Assembly: GCA_011009095.1 (NCBI GenBank)
Contig: VTPC01090687.1
Coordinates: forward strand, 169,011 to 233,010
Direction of reading: 5' to 3'
Length of the DNA: 64,000 nucleotides
Source of the DNA: Ignelater luminosus
Taxonomy: Eukaryota; Arthropoda; Insecta; Coleoptera; Elateridae
Of this stretch, positions 48,122 to 60,800 are shown piece by piece. The notes beneath the pieces were generated by a model, which ran no database searches, was not told where the DNA came from, and saw only the letters and a list, made by a program, of their open reading frames with translations. Every line of letters begins with the position of its first letter. Within the stretch, counting starts at the first letter, position 1. A program made the translations under genes and the position numbers.

Positions 48122-48580
48122 AAACGTTTTAAATTTCACACCCTGTTATCTTCCAAACAAATTCGGCAAATTTAAAAATTCAAACGGGGTAATATGAAGA
48201 ATTGAAAAGCCTTTCCAATGATGCATCACTTAAACCCCCTTCCCATTAGAAATCTTTGAGAGATTGATGCCATCCCCCTAGGGAGTTGAAGTTTAGGGTT
48301 CGAATTGTACGTCAAAGAATGTGCTATGTGAGCATAAATTCGCATTCTGAACAACTTCTGCTTATAAAATCTTTTGATATGCCTTACGGAAAAGGTACTT
48401 TACCTACACCAAAAATAAGTTTTTGATACCTGTTATCAAAGCCTGCTTGATTTTCCAAAAATAAAAACATGGCACAAGTTAGTTTCTAATCAAGCAGGGC
48501 TGATTCCCACAGGCTCAAATTTCAATTCGACAATTTTTTGTCTTTCACATCTATTGTTAAGTCGATCTGGGGACACCCTG

Positions 48581-49569
48581 TATGTACAGTGTCGGCAAAT
48601 AAAAACGGAGCCCCACAGATTTTAAAATTACCCTTTGTAAATCTGTCTTTCAGTTTAAGTAAAACCATTACCTACTGCATTTACCTGAACAAAGAATAAG
48701 TGTCGGTTTAACAATAAAGTCATAAATAACTTCAAATTTTGTTAGAACCGACGTATCGTCAGACAAGTGTGCACTGTACCTACAGGGTTTTTCAAATTAG
48801 AGCTTAAGCATGGGGATCTCGCTAATTATAAGAAATTGGGCATAGGTTTAAATTTGGCACTTTTGTTATTTGTGTTGATTAATAATCTAAAAACAAATTT
48901 GAGTTAACTTCCTTTGTTATTAACTTAAGACCAGAAAAATTTACGTTTTTCGTCTCTAGCTTCCTTATTATTGGGAATTCTAAAAATCGAATAAAACATC
49001 ATCGATGCAGTTTTTTATTACTAATAACTTCAGAGAGTCAAAATTGTCGACAGACATTTCGGTTTCGCGGAGCTATCTTCAGGTTCATTTTTTTTATGAA
49101 CGCCATATTTGATATTTGACATCATTTGCTAGGATTTCTCAGCTGTTTTCAACGATGTAAGACACTCCATGGCTAACTTGATTTACAATGGAAATATAAA
49201 ATAAAGTCGACAAACAGTTATAATAAATCATGTGGGCCATGTTTTTGTTAAATTGATGAGAGAAGACATATGGAACAATTAAAAGCTTTTTTTTTCTAAA
49301 TAAACACTTTTTATCTTTGAAAATCTTCAAACTCGACCTACCTTCTTGCATGTCCATAAATATAACTAAACTTCTAGTGTAGTAAACCCCAAAGACAAAA
49401 CCCCTATTCATAGACTCCTAGGAATAATTCAGTTTGTAATATGCTACCTCAAACATTTCTTCTGTAATCCAATTTTATGGTATACGCCTGGAAGTATTCT
49501 CTTGGAATAAATTCAAAAATACTGGAATGCTCAAAAACGGCAAATCTCACGTTTTCACTTGCTTGTATA
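48581..49569. other. intergenic, nothing recognised
   Basis: A second tip-like TACAGTGTCGGC directly follows the foldback border at 48580. No partner, gene or RNA found. Confidence 0.4.
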
Positions 49570-49574
49570 TCTAG

Positions 49575-50164
49575 TCACAGTTTATACCTTACAGAATCAG
49601 TTGGATCACTCCCCCTACATTTTGTCTTCCACTCCAAGAAACTCGCGATCTATGCGCAGACCACTATTTTCTGTCCAGAAGTAGAGGGGTACATAACTGT
49701 AATGTATTTGCAGCCATCTATATTTTTAATGTCAATGGGACGCTTACAGATAGAGATAGATAGATACAGAATGCAAGAACTATGTCGCAATACGTGCAGT
49801 GTTAAGTTGTGTTAATAAACTTATTTTCTATTATGTTCTTTGTGCCTTATTATTCAAAAAACAATGCTAACCTCAATAAAAGAAACACAATAATAACCTA
49901 ACCTTAACCTCCAAAGAAATAATCTCATAAAAGCTTGTATTATTTGAGTGAAATCAACTTGCATATTCTGTAAGTGAATTAGTGAAATTGTTCAATGTTG
50001 GTAAGTTACATTAGTTGTGAAATTTGAATATCAATTGCATTTATAACCTCTCTTACAGGTGCGCGGTCTACAATTTAGCGTGCGCAGACCGAAAACCAGG
50101 AACGCGAAAAATCAAAAGAACCGCTCTGAATAATCCAACTGTTTCTGTAAGGTATAAACTGTGA
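49575..50164. mobile_element. MITE, 590 bp, TCACAGTTTATACC ends
   Basis: TCACAGTTTATACCTTACAG at 49575 matches, inverted, CTGTAAGGTATAAACTGTGA ending at 50164. A TCTAG repeat flanks both ends (49570-49574 and 50165-50169), fitting a 5-bp duplication. There is no transposase. The ends recur inside the palindrome at 25422-25838. Confidence 0.75.
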
Positions 50165-50169
50165 TCTAG

Positions 50170-52727
50170 TACTGTATTGGATACCATTTTATTTCTAATC
50201 CATTATTGGTAATGTCCAACTCTTTTATATCAAAATGTATATGTGATGTCCAATATTAATTCTAGGATATTTCGAATTATCGTTGGTGTGCACACCATAA
50301 TTTTCGATCAAGAGATAAGCGCATCAAAACAAACCAAAAGTGAACCCATCCTATCCCGGGCTTCAGAACGTCCAAGTATTTGAACAATTTTTAAATTCTG
50401 ATAACACTCTCATTTAAAGATGATCATCTTATGGTTTTGACTGGAAATTTGTTTCTTCTGCAAATAACAGTACTCTGTGATACTATTATTTACGGAGCTT
50501 GTTTCTTTTAGGGTCATATAACCTAGGTTGGGACATCCTATTTCCAGAGTCCGAAAAATCCACCAATCATCAACATTATATAGAAAACCTGTGAGAAACT
50601 TTATGCTCCATTTAAAAAACAAATGAGTGCTAGGTATGCCATTATAATAATATGTCGCAAAACATCATGAATGGGATGAGGATGTCCAAACCTACCTTTA
50701 GCTGACCTTATTTCTTGAAAATTTATTTTGACATGTACTATCGTAAGAGAATTACCATACCAAATGAAGTTTTGGCACCTTTTAGAAACTCCATCTCTAC
50801 ACCATAAATTCGGATCGAGCCCTCTTTCTATATGCCATCAAAGAGGGTACGGCGGTAAATTTTGATATGTGAAAAGTACGAACAGGCCAAGAATGACAAT
50901 TTTTTTACGGTTCTGACTATTCGATTCTCAAATCTTATTTGGGAATTAAAAAAGATTTCAGAAGATTAGAATGTTCATTTAATTTATAGTTTGCCTGATT
51001 ACCATCTTTAACAATTGTAAAAATTCTAAACACAAATCCACCATCTCCGTTGTTGTCTTTATAAAACAGCAGTACTCCATGAAGCAAAAGGTATGATGAA
51101 CAAATTCATATATTTATAGAATTTGGCCACCAACTTAGAATTTTTTTTATTTGATCATAAAAGTGTTTATAAATTTTTAATTGTGCAGCACTGAAACTTG
51201 GAGATTTCTAATTCAACTTTTGCTGCTCCAAAGAATATTCATAAACACTAATCATTTGCCATTGGGGTAATGAGAAAATGACTTCTTGGTTGACCTGATC
51301 AAATCAAAAAGTTCAAAATATAATAGTGATAAGATTTTCTGGACTTTATATTTTTAATATTGTCAAGATATAAATTAGCTCAAAAGATAGATCAAATCCT
51401 CTCAAAAAAGCAATCTCTTTTCAAATAACAACTTTCCATTACAAGGGTGTACTATTGAGCAAGATTACATCATTCAAAATTAGTTTTTGCTATCTCTATT
51501 TTTGTATTCAAATCATTTTTTCCCTAAAACTAGCGACAACATTTTATACACAGTATTGAAATGAATATTTTCTCTTTCCAAAAAGAATTTTGCTCAAGTT
51601 ACAAAACAGCTTCTAATAACAACCCCTCATATGCAAATGATTAGTTTAAAATTCTATTTGTCACATTTCTTAATCCAATTAAAAATCAATACATACCTGA
51701 AAGAAACATCTGAATTTTAAACACAATACCTGAAAGCTGAAAATGAAAGATCGAAGATTCCAATTTTAATGGCATCGGAAGCTAAATCTTGATTTTCCAA
51801 ATTTATTTTATATTTGAATTTTTCAAAATTACCCCTAACCAACAATACATGTAAGTTAAAAAGAATTTTATTAAAAAAAAGTGTATGACCCCCAAGTAGA
51901 TTTGAACCCTAGTTTTACCAGTTACAAAATGCAAAACATGGCATCTTAACCACCACTCCAAACTGTCATACAAAACTTATACATTATTATTCTATTATCA
52001 CAATAAAATAATATTGCAATAAAGAAAAAAATATTAAATCCTGAAAACAACTAGTATACTACATTAAATTATTTATCGCGTAATATTATTATCTTCCATA
52101 CACAAATGATAATTAATATCATTAAATGGTTAATTCGTCTACCTTTTCACGTGTGTTAAAATACTTTCAATATGTATTTCAATAATTTCATTATTAATAA
52201 AATAATTCACAAAATTACTGGATTTTTAAAAAACACGTACAGAAGATAAAAACTTTATATACGTATAAAAATTAACTTATTGATCATACCTAGATTCGAA
52301 CCCCCGAAGGGTTTGTCCACACTTCGTAACCAACTTTATATGATTTCTACATTAATAGTATAAAACCGCAAGGTCTTTGAAGTGTAAAGACAGTTACACC
52401 AATGTGGACACTTAGCACTTGACGAAGATTCTACTTTGAATTATGCAAAGTCGAGAAATATGATTAAACTTCACGCAATCTCCACTGTTTGACTGCAACT
52501 GCAGCAGCCATTTTCAATAAATTCATCGCGCTTCACATTTTCGCTACCAACTTGGATTCTGACAGATGATTACAAACATTAGAAATAAAAACCCTAAAAA
52601 ATTTTCCTTTAATTATGAAAAATGCTATTTTTTAATAAAATCAACTTCACAATTTACAATCCAATACAAATTAATGTTTTATAAATTACAATTAATATAG
52701 GCATTATTTAATTTTCATTAAAATATC
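50170..52727. other. intergenic, little recognised
   Basis: AT-rich DNA downstream of the minus-strand Dr1 gene. The only structures noted are tRNA-promoter-like sequences near 51889-51967 and an isolated B-box-like GGTTCGAATCT on the minus strand near 52300. No supported ORF. Confidence 0.45.
51889..51967 (-). repeat. possible tRNA-derived SINE fragment
   Basis: On the minus strand TGGTTAAGATGCC (51953-51941) resembles a Pol III A box and GGGTTCAAATC (51910-51900) a B box, about 35 bp apart, as in tRNA genes. The flanks do not form an acceptor stem, so it is not an intact tRNA. A degenerate tRNA or SINE head is possible. Confidence 0.35.
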
Positions 52728-53321
52728 TTAAGAATAATCATCCTGATCGTCAGTACTGGGAAGGGCAGATGTTTGTGCTTGTTGTGCCGCAGCCTGTAAT
52801 TGTTCCCACTGCTGCTGTTCAGCATAAGCTTGTTCCTGTCTAGCTTTAGCAAACAACTCTTGCTGTTGCCGAAGTAATTCTTCTTCAGGAATTCCTAAAT
52901 TTTCTAAACGAGTACTTTGCCTTCTACGTTTTGCTGCAACTGCTTTACAATCTTTTAAAACTGCTTCCGCTTCAGCCTGATAATCTCCAAATCCTAATCG
53001 ATCTAATGCTGTACGTGCAAGCAATTACAGTACTTTATTATTAGGAAAATTACTCTTAGTATGACAATCTCAAGCCTTACCCAAAAGAATATGTTCTGCA
53101 TTTATAGTTTTCTTATTTAGCTGATTACATATTTCATTAGCTTCCGAACTTAATAAATGAATAAATTCCGTACAACAGTTTAAGACTAATTCTCTGGCTT
53201 CGTTAGCAATCCGAACAGATGGAACAAGTTCTTTTATCATTTTATTAATACTAGCTCTTGGTAACGTTAGTTCATCATCTTCGGCATTACCTGGTGTACC
53301 GGGTTGACTCGGATTACTCAT
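52728..53321 (-). CDS. Dr1: Dr1 / NC2-beta transcription repressor
   Basis: Histone-fold subunit of negative cofactor 2, which binds TBP on promoter DNA and blocks TFIIA and TFIIB entry. Exons 53321-53081 and 53008-52728 are separated by a 72-bp intron. G+CA restores Ala in HILLALDRLGFGDY. The product is 173 residues. The H2B-like histone fold covers about residues 15-95 (LPRASINKMIKELVP, NEARELVLNCCTEFIHLLSSE, TINAEHILLALDRLG). A basic stretch KRRRQS and the highly conserved LENLGIPEEELLRQQQELFA follow, then a Gln/Ala-rich tail ending in an acidic DDQDDYS. Length and order match known Dr1. It is a complete, apparently intact gene. Confidence 0.96.
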
Positions 53322-56153
53322 TATTGGGAACTTTTATTATAAACTAATACTATTTGTTGTTATTTATATTTACTTATAGGCATTCTAACCTCAAAATTGT
53401 GAAATGCGCATCTTAGATTTATAGTAACTTTTGGTTTAAAATTCTAGTGATATTTAAGCAAGGTTATGAAAAGAAATTTGAAAAACGCTTCCTGCTTATT
53501 TGAAATTTCTTTCTAAATGCTTTATATGATACCTACCTCATTAATACTTGAAGCTGCTTGCAGATGATTCTCCTTGAGACTGGATAGTAACTGTATTTAG
53601 TGCAAGCTTCTTAGAAAGTTATTTTAATTCTTCCTCGATTATTTCTGTATATTGTAAATTCTCCCTCGTTATGTGCTAGTCTTGTCTTCCTATTTCCTTT
53701 TATACAGATTTCCTTGTCTTTTAATCTCATGCCTTTAAAAGAGTTCTAACCTAGCCATTTTATAGTAGAAGCTTCGCTGTTTAAAATAATGCAAACTGAA
53801 TCCTTTTCGTTAATCAATTTTTCAGTTAGCACATCAATGCTTACAAAGAGAATACAAATAATATGATATCTTAGTTTTTTAAATTGTTCTTATTAAGAAT
53901 ATTGTTTCAGTTAATATCAATTTATTATTTCAAATGTCAACTAACTAACAGAATAGAATTAAATTCTGATTATTTCAGATAAGGCAACATATTCGTTAAT
54001 TAAAATTCAGATAATCAAGCCTAGCGAGCTTCTATTGTAGTTACACCAAACCCTTAAATGTCAATCTTATTTCAACACACATTATTACCAAACATTTGTA
54101 AATTTTATGAAAATTAAGGAGCATATTTTATTTTTGCTAAATTATTTTATAATAAAACCTATTTGTTGTTGTATTTTAGTTGCATTAGGTACAACTTAAG
54201 GAGTCCTCAAGCGAAATTGATTATTTAGCTACACAGGTTCAAGCTCCAATCAAAATGGTGTCTTTCACAAATAGTGCGTTTGCTCTTTGGACAATATGTC
54301 ACTGTTATTTATCACAGTCTACTCGAAACCCTGTAGCAATTACTGAACTTCTTAAGACTTGACTGGTGCATTCAGCAGCCATAAGAATTTTTAAAAATAT
54401 TGAGTCTTCTGCAAAAAATGTACCTTGTATACTTACTAAACAACAAAACAATACTGATATCACACATTTCAAGATTAATGATCATCTGGAGCCTTATTGT
54501 TACCCCTCCTGTATTGATAATAATTATAAGTACCTAGGACTTACTTGTTTCTGTATTTCTTTTCAGCATAAGACATACAAATATTAAACAACTAGAAGGC
54601 CTTAATAGTTTCCAGACTAATTCTTTTCTTAATAATAGAAATTAAAATAATTCTAAATATATTGGGTGTCACCTGAAATCCCGATCATAGGACAACAATA
54701 GTGCAAGTAGTCCTAAATAGTATCGTTTTAAAGTAAGACTATGCACTATCTGCTGGCATTTTAATTACTTAAACACTTAAGTGTTTGCCATTTAAACTCT
54801 TTGCATTCATTATTATCTGCATAACTGGGAATCCAGGAATAGTATGTATCCCTAAAGTGAATACATTTAAATTATTGCTGGAAAGAACAGTGTAACAAAT
54901 TAGGAATTTCTTTCTAAGGATATTTGCAGTGTTCGCTACTTTTTAATTGTTCCCCTGAATAATTTTGTAAATGACCTTGATAAGACACTGTATGAAATTC
55001 GAAATTCTGTGAATTTACTGAGAATAGCACAAAATTTATGAAGAATAGTTGTAATTAATAAATAATTAATGATTTTATAAATATTACAAAATGCCTCTAC
55101 CATAGATAACATGTAAATATGTATTTTAAAAATTAGAAAAATAAAAACATATGCTATTTTATTAGATATATCTTTTAATTATTTATTTTATTACACGAAC
55201 GTTTACATAAAAGTAATATATACAAAACGACAATTAGGACAATAATAGGAAATCTTTGGTCTTTAAAACATTCAGATAGATTTACAAGCAGATACCAAAA
55301 GTAACTTTCTAAGTAGTGCAAGAATATCGATATTAAAAATCTTTGAAACGTATATTACTGACTAAATATAAAATCGTTCCCAAGTTGTGTTTAGAAATTT
55401 ACTTTCAGTATCACAATCATTATTACAGCTAAAAAACAAAAATTGCACAAACAAAATTTTAAAACTTATAAAATTAGTTTTCTTTTTCATAAATTTACTA
55501 AATACAGAAAGAACACTTTTATTTATTTTTTAAATACTAATCTTTGGATACAAGACATTTCACACTAACATATAATATAATTTTTACAAAAACAAAACGC
55601 TTTACAAGAAGAGAAAAAAGGTTTACCACTTACATAACAATACATCCATGAACATCAATTAAATTGTATGTAGGTGTGTTAAATAGCAGCACAAATACAA
55701 AGAATCAACTTATTTTTTTTATTTTTGGAATAGAAAAACAACATTATTTAAAAGCAATATTGAAATGGTAAAGTGATAATTATATTAATTATAATACAGC
55801 AAACAGCTCTTTGGCTTTGTTATCAAAAATATTGAATGGTGAAGCTACCTAAATGTCACTACATCCTTTGAGGATAATGAAACTTTAGATTATTCAATTA
55901 ATGACTGTCATGAAATATTTAAAACTAAAATGTGGTAGGATCAATATTTTTGGGCTTGTTTTATAAATATTTACTCTTGTTTGGATTTAAATTAAAATTT
56001 AAATTATTTTATAAGCTATTTATAAGTTGCCATTGCATTAAATTCAAAAATAATTAATCATACCACAAAGTTACATATCATGGAAAATCCCATATTTCTC
56101 GGTTCTGATTTTTGATTCATCATTTCACTTACAATATTATTAAATAAAAATTG
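53322..56153. other. intergenic, Dr1 promoter and RA-gene 3' UTR
   Basis: Contains the Dr1 5' region on the right side of 53321 and, toward 56153, the probable 3' UTR of the minus-strand RA-domain gene. No other gene or repeat recognised. Confidence 0.45.
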
Positions 56154-57828
56154 TTAAATATAAAAATAATTTTCATAGTCTGCATATGAAGGTTTATCTG
56201 AAGACGAAGAGATTTGTTTGGTACTTGTTTCTGGAAGATTTTTGCTACATGACGATGATTCTTTACTATTTGTACTCTTTTTGTCTTCTTGACTTTTTGA
56301 TGTGATTAATGAAGATTGTGACTTTGATAATAATTGAGATCTATATCCTAGTGGCCTTTTTGTTTGAGGTAATTCTGAAACCCAGTATATCTAGAAATAA
56401 AGATCATCATCAGTTTGATCACTTTTAAAAATATTTGTTTGCAAACTTACCTTTCTTCTTGACAAGGGTAAATGATATTCTGGATTTCTTCTTACAAGAA
56501 AATGACAATTTGAGGAAGGTAACCATGTTTGTTGCACTTGTAAAGGTCGATCATCTGGATGTAACTTGCGCTGCTGTTCTTTATCAGTACACACTTCATA
56601 GATTGAGAATTGTTCAACCCGTTCTTTACTGTTACAGCATGTTAATAAAAGGGATATAACTTCATCGGCAGTCGTTTGTGCACTTATTAATAAGCTCTTA
56701 TATTGTGAATTACTGTTTAAGGCTGAATCGTATACTTTTACCAAACCACCTCTTCGTGTTTGTAAGGAAAATCTACAAAACACAAATTGTAAAAAGAAAA
56801 ATAATATTATTTTACAAATAATACTTACTTGGAATCGCCTCTAGGATGGCAACTTTGAAGAACAGCAGGTCGTGCTTCATCGTCCAGTGCTAAATGCGTT
56901 CGAACTCCAGCTTTTCGTACTGTAACTTCCATACTTAAATAAAATAATTTTGGATCTCTGTGCTTCATTTTATATTTTCCCAAGAGTGTGGCGACCACTT
57001 CTCTGCATGTTGTTTGAAATGTAATACTCAAGGTTTTGTATTCTATATCTGGCCGTAAACATCTTGCATATACTTTTATCGTTGTCTGAAACAAAAATTT
57101 ATTTTTAGTTGTTATATTTATTAAATTATTCACTAATAAACCTTATTAATTTAAAAGATAAAATAAGATTTATGAGAAAAAAAAAAAGAAATTAAAAAAG
57201 ATTCCGGTACCGGGAATCGAACCCGAGCCTCCTGGGTGAAAGCCAGGTATCCTAGCCACTAGACCATACCGGATAACGCTTATAAAGTTCTGTTTACTAG
57301 CTTAGAAATGTTGATTTTGTTTATGAATAAAGTTGTGTAAAAGGAATATTAAAAAGTAATTTTTGGTTATTGAATTTTTTAAATCTACGGTTTTCCACAA
57401 AACATTAATTAAAGCACCTGTAATTATCAATAGATATAATAATTAAAAAAAACTAAAATCATCGCGCTTGTTTTTAAACTCTAAGGTCTGAAAATCGTTA
57501 AATAAACAATGAGAATAAAACATTTATAAAATTGTCAATATTTTAAATGTTGCTTGCTAGAGATGATAAATATCTTCCAATATAATTTAATGCTTAATTG
57601 TTATTATTAGAGACGGTCAAAACTGTAAATATTTTCTTCAAATTGTCGTTCAATTATGTTCTTATCGAATTAGTGCATAATATACATAAATTAATATCAT
57701 TAAGCGTATTGTAGAATGTTATATGCAGATTAAATATTAATAAACTAATAGATACTCACATCTATATTATTAGCCGGCACAATCTGAATTTGTTGACACA
57801 GTTTTGGACAACTTTTCATTTTATACAT
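56154..57828 (-). CDS. rau: protein with two Ras-association domains (Rau-like)
   Basis: Four exons join in phase: 57828-57760, 57085-56829, 56772-56451 and 56390-56154, giving 294 residues. Two RA (ubiquitin-like Ras-binding) domains follow each other. The first starts TTIKVYARCLRPDIEYKTL and contains TCREVVATLLGKYKM. The second starts GGLVKVYDSALNSNSQYKSL and contains TADEVISLLLTC and ends near CHFLVRRNPEY. The C-terminal ~75 residues are Ser/Lys-rich and disordered, ending YADYENYFYI. Two RA domains with little else in a short protein recalls Drosophila Rau, which binds active Ras and sustains receptor tyrosine kinase signalling. That orthology is my inference; the RA domains are clearer. 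A tRNA gene sits in intron 1, same strand. Confidence 0.85.
57202..57273 (-). tRNA. tRNA-Glu (UUC anticodon)
   Basis: A 72-nt cloverleaf reads on the minus strand. The acceptor stem TCCGGTA pairs with TACCGGA, with discriminator A. The D arm has TGGTCTAGTGGCTAGGAT (A box), the anticodon loop is CTTTCAC with TTC, and the T arm has GGTTCGATTCC (B box). It has no intron. A T6 run (57199-57194) follows as Pol III terminator. It lies inside the first intron of the RA-domain gene. Confidence 0.97.
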
Positions 57829-60800
57829 CTTTTTACCGCAAAATTCCTAACTAGAACATGTACTAAATAATAATCAAAGTTAGTTCTTCAAAGGATTTAT
57901 ATTATCAACTAATAAAGTTTTACAATCTCACAACGAAAATGAACCGGAAAACTATAAAGAAGCCGAGAGACGGTGTCACCAAAACTAATACCAGAATTTC
58001 AGATATGACTACAACAAGCCTATATCGACACCACAAGCGGCGTGACGTTCAACGTCTTCCGGTGTTACAACAAAAAAATAGGAAAACACATTTTACGTGA
58101 TATACTTTGTGTTGACGACGTCCTTTTCCTTTAATCATTCAAAATAGATAAAGTCCTTTTTGAGGTTATCATATTGTTATCCTAATTATCATCACTGCTT
58201 TGGCAAGTCATTTTTAATTTTTGGTTCGATTAAAATTCAATAAACCACAAATCCGCGTGTGCATACATATGTATACCGACCGTATGTTCGTCAGGTGCAT
58301 CAAGGTGCACCCGGTGCACGTGCTTACCGTTTAAATGGCTATTTCCGGTGCAAGGATCGCATTTCGTCATCCACCCTCGCCCTCTTTTATAAAAGAAAAG
58401 GGACCCTACGCAACGCGCCTTTAAATGGTTCTATTATTGTTAAGGGTATTAAATTTCCATTTAGAAAAGCACTCATTATTTTTTCTTCTATTTTTTCTTA
58501 ACAAGAGTCTATTAGACAAGAAAAGAACTTACAATTAGTAATTTCAGCAAATTTATGTAAATACCTATCCTGCGTTTCTGCACGATTTTTAATACCGTTT
58601 TAAAAAATAAATAAATAGAAATCTACCTTTAATTTTACTTTTTGTGAAAGGATGCTACAGTTACATATATGTTTTTCATATTTCGAAAGTTGTATTTGTG
58701 GTCCTTTGAGCCCGATATAGTATGTCAATAGCAGAGGTTAAATCGTGCTTTTAAATCAAAACTAATAATTAGGTACTCTGGATTTACTACTATTCAATCT
58801 GCATCGCTTGCTCTTTCGATCAGAATTGATTCACAAGCTGAAGTTAGGCAGATTCACGACAGATAGAACGGTAAGCCACGAAGGAGCACATAAAGTGATC
58901 TTCTACCATAAAATAATCTTTAATAAAATTCGTAGTTTTCATTTTTTAGATGTAAGACTTGCGCAACACTAGATTCTAATCTTTGATCTTTGAGCCTGAG
59001 CAGAAGTGGCTCCTTTACCTAGGTAGATAAGATAAACAGCATCTTACTAACCGTCTTGGTGATCTATGAAAACGATCATCGAAGAAACAAGAAGGTCTCT
59101 TGGAATGAACAATCAAATGAACATCACTTCTGTTCGACTGTAGATTCTTAAAGCTTATGGGAAAGAAGACTAATACATATCATCGGAAACAATGAAAGGG
59201 CTAAAACTCTCTCTTTTTTTTTCACCAGATACAGTTAATTTCTACTGATTTTCACTTCATCTTGTATCAACAACTACCATAGCTGAAAGGACTTTTAGTT
59301 TCAGATTTAAAAGTAACTGCTAAAGAGCATAGTAAATTCTATGTTTCAAATTTTTAATGCAATATAATGTCATTAGGATTCACTTTCCTTCAGAATACTT
59401 GTCCGTTGGAAGATTTCCTTCTTCCCGTTAACATTTCCTTTCTGGACGTTTTATTCGATGGGCACGTGGCTATTGAAATCAGCTGAGCCTCATGATATTC
59501 ATGAAATAGTTAGAAAGATTAATTCTATTTATTGTTTTTTATGCACAGTGGCAATGAGCGCACCACATCTACATGTCAATAACGGAAAGTCCTTCCAGTT
59601 TGCTGATTGAACAACCAAGGAATCTGGACGTTATGGAATTAATTGTACACATACAAATGGTTCTTTAAGAAACTGAAATCATCATGATAGACAGTGAATA
59701 ACCACTTGAGGTAGCTGCCAAAAGAGGCCAATAGGCAGAAAACCTTCATATAAAATAGATGTGACTCTCGCTTCAATTGTCATTTTTAGACTTTCTGTGA
59801 AATCTGTCTTATCGATTGTTACCAGCGACAGTTCACGATTAATGAGTATTCAGCAGTTTCTAAGGTATCAGTCAAATGGGTTTTCTAAGAGTTTTCATTT
59901 CATTTCGCTTTCAGCTTAGTATTGCTATCTTCAATCTAAACAGCAAAGTAAAACAAGAAGAATAATCGCAATGATACTTTGGAATACTAAGTCTTTGTCA
60001 TCGATTAAAAATTTAAAAAAAAAACGAAACTTATCTAATGCACAGCAGGGTCCGTCCTTTTTATGATATTGATTTGAATTTCTGGGATAGATATTCAAAT
60101 GAATAATAATAATAATAATAATAACACAAACTATTCATCTTTCGCTGAGCACACCTTACATAATGATCATGACTTCAATCTTAATATCAGTTTTAGAACA
60201 TAATAAAATAATTTCGACTTAGTAATAATTTTATTAAGGATACCGTCTAGATTAATAATAATCAAGCACAAAAGAAATCTAATGATAATCGAAAGCTTTT
60301 GTATAGAAATCATTAAGTGCTATTATTAGAAAATGCAGAAACATATCAAAGAAAGTTGGCTTAGCTGGACGAACAGTAATACTTCAAATCTGTTCAAAAA
60401 CTCTTTAAAATTCCTTTCTTGTTCCCAATCCGGCTTTTTTCTTTATTTCGTAATTAAGGTCATTTTTTCTTCCTTAAAACAGCTAATAAAATTACGAGAC
60501 GTGGAATTATTAAAAAGTGTCATATACTATTTATAATTTCCGTCTTTGTTGGCAAATACTTTACTTCTAACGATCTAACTGTATACGTATGTACTGCAGA
60601 AAAATTAAAAATTACCGTAAAACTTCTAAAAAGTAGCGCATAAAGTCGTCCTCGACTAATTTATATTTATTGTTCACAAGGACATACATCAAAACCAACA
60701 ATTATCTCTGCAGTATAATTCTGACAGAGATTTATTCTTTATTATTTCTTAAGAAGAAATATTTTGAAAGAGTTAGTTGATACGGTTTTCATAATTAAGT

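Larger units (their letters stand above)
44576..48580. mobile_element. foldback element split by a DD41D insertion
   Basis: Inverted blocks at about 44685-44855 and 48130-48318 match over some 170-190 bp (GACGTACAATT, CTAATGGGAAGGG, ATATTACCC(T/C)GTTTGAAT, TTTGTTTGGAAGATA). The outer tips, CAGGGTGGCCC at 44576 and GGACACCCTG ending at 48580, are TA-flanked but match each other poorly, so the outer borders are tentative. The DD41D copy 45131-47768 interrupts it. Two further hairpins lie inside. Confidence 0.6.

Noticed and set aside
50410-50622. 70-residue minus-strand ORF
   Set aside because: No motif, no splice structure, AT-rich background; treated as chance.
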